Assembly: GCA_002732675.1 (NCBI GenBank)
Contig: NVRR01000197.1
Span: forward strand, 1-6,116
DNA: 6,116 bases
Source: Sneathiella sp.
GTDB lineage: Bacteria > Pseudomonadota > Alphaproteobacteria > Sneathiellales > Sneathiellaceae
Direction of reading: 5' to 3'
The position numbers and the translations under genes are program-made. Below, piece by piece: positions 6,077-6,116 of the stretch (position 1 is its first letter; the number at the start of each line of letters is the position of its first letter). The notes below the pieces were generated by a model. It ran no database searches and was not told the DNA's origin. It saw nothing but the letters and a program-made list of their open reading frames with translations.

Positions 6077-6116
6077 ACATGCCAACCTCGTGGTCAATGA
6101 TATTGAGCCGACATTG
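6063..6116 (+). CDS. VOC superfamily (glyoxalase/bleomycin-resistance fold) protein, 5' end only
   Basis: The first 18 codons, MVRLEHANLVVNDIEPTL, match the opening of VOC-fold proteins ('M.RLEHANLVV.D...TL'); the His at residue 6 is the usual first metal ligand. The rest lies beyond the window edge, so the reaction (glyoxalase, dioxygenase, or resistance by sequestration) cannot be assigned. GGAG at 6053-6056, six bases before the ATG, supports the start. The gene begins inside the end of marR in another frame, so the two are almost surely one operon and the VOC protein is a likely target of the regulator. Confidence 0.75.
   Translation, partial: MVRLEHANLVVNDIEPTL

Overview
The window looks like an alphaproteobacterial chromosome segment with moderate GC. 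This is inferred from the protein families (a di-heme peroxidase, a Tat-exported PhoX, a free-standing allophanate-hydrolase-like domain, a MarR/VOC pair) and from an 'MILKGN.RG' relaxase start, which is common on plasmids of Sphingomonadales and Rhodobacterales. I cannot name a genus.

Layout. 1-864 (+): the 3' part of a di-heme cytochrome c peroxidase/MauG-type gene. 885-1280 (-): a small allophanate hydrolase C-terminal-like protein, convergent with the peroxidase. 1325-1354: a strong intrinsic terminator on the minus strand. 1378-3273 (-): a full-length PhoX-type alkaline phosphatase with a twin-arginine signal, preceded by a candidate Pho box and -10 element. 3371-3823: about 450 bases without a convincing gene, containing a long hairpin. 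3824-4906 (+): a run of gene remnants, namely a frameshifted MobC-like mobilization gene, the first nine codons of a relaxase gene, and then, joined almost exactly in frame, the C-terminal two-thirds of a type II secretion gspK gene, itself frameshifted. 4957-5383 (-): a small phage-type 'RNNNPGN' structural protein, frameshifted near its start. 5384-5667: no supportable gene. 5711-6076 (+): a short MarR-family regulator, probably leaderless. 6063-6116 (+): the start of a VOC (glyoxalase-fold) gene, overlapping marR and cut by the window edge.

The left part is ordinary housekeeping and accessory content: peroxide handling or cytochrome chemistry, phosphate scavenging, and one poorly understood small protein. 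The middle (about 3.7-5.4 kb) is a graveyard of plasmid, secretion and phage genes placed end to end, each carrying one single-base indel. That means either real decay of an integrated element or homopolymer errors in the assembly, and sequence alone cannot separate the two. The right end is a small regulator-target pair in which the MarR protein probably controls the VOC gene and itself.

I see no CRISPR array, tRNA, rRNA, complete IS element or recognisable new defence system. The most interesting object is the relaxase::gspK junction in the decayed island.
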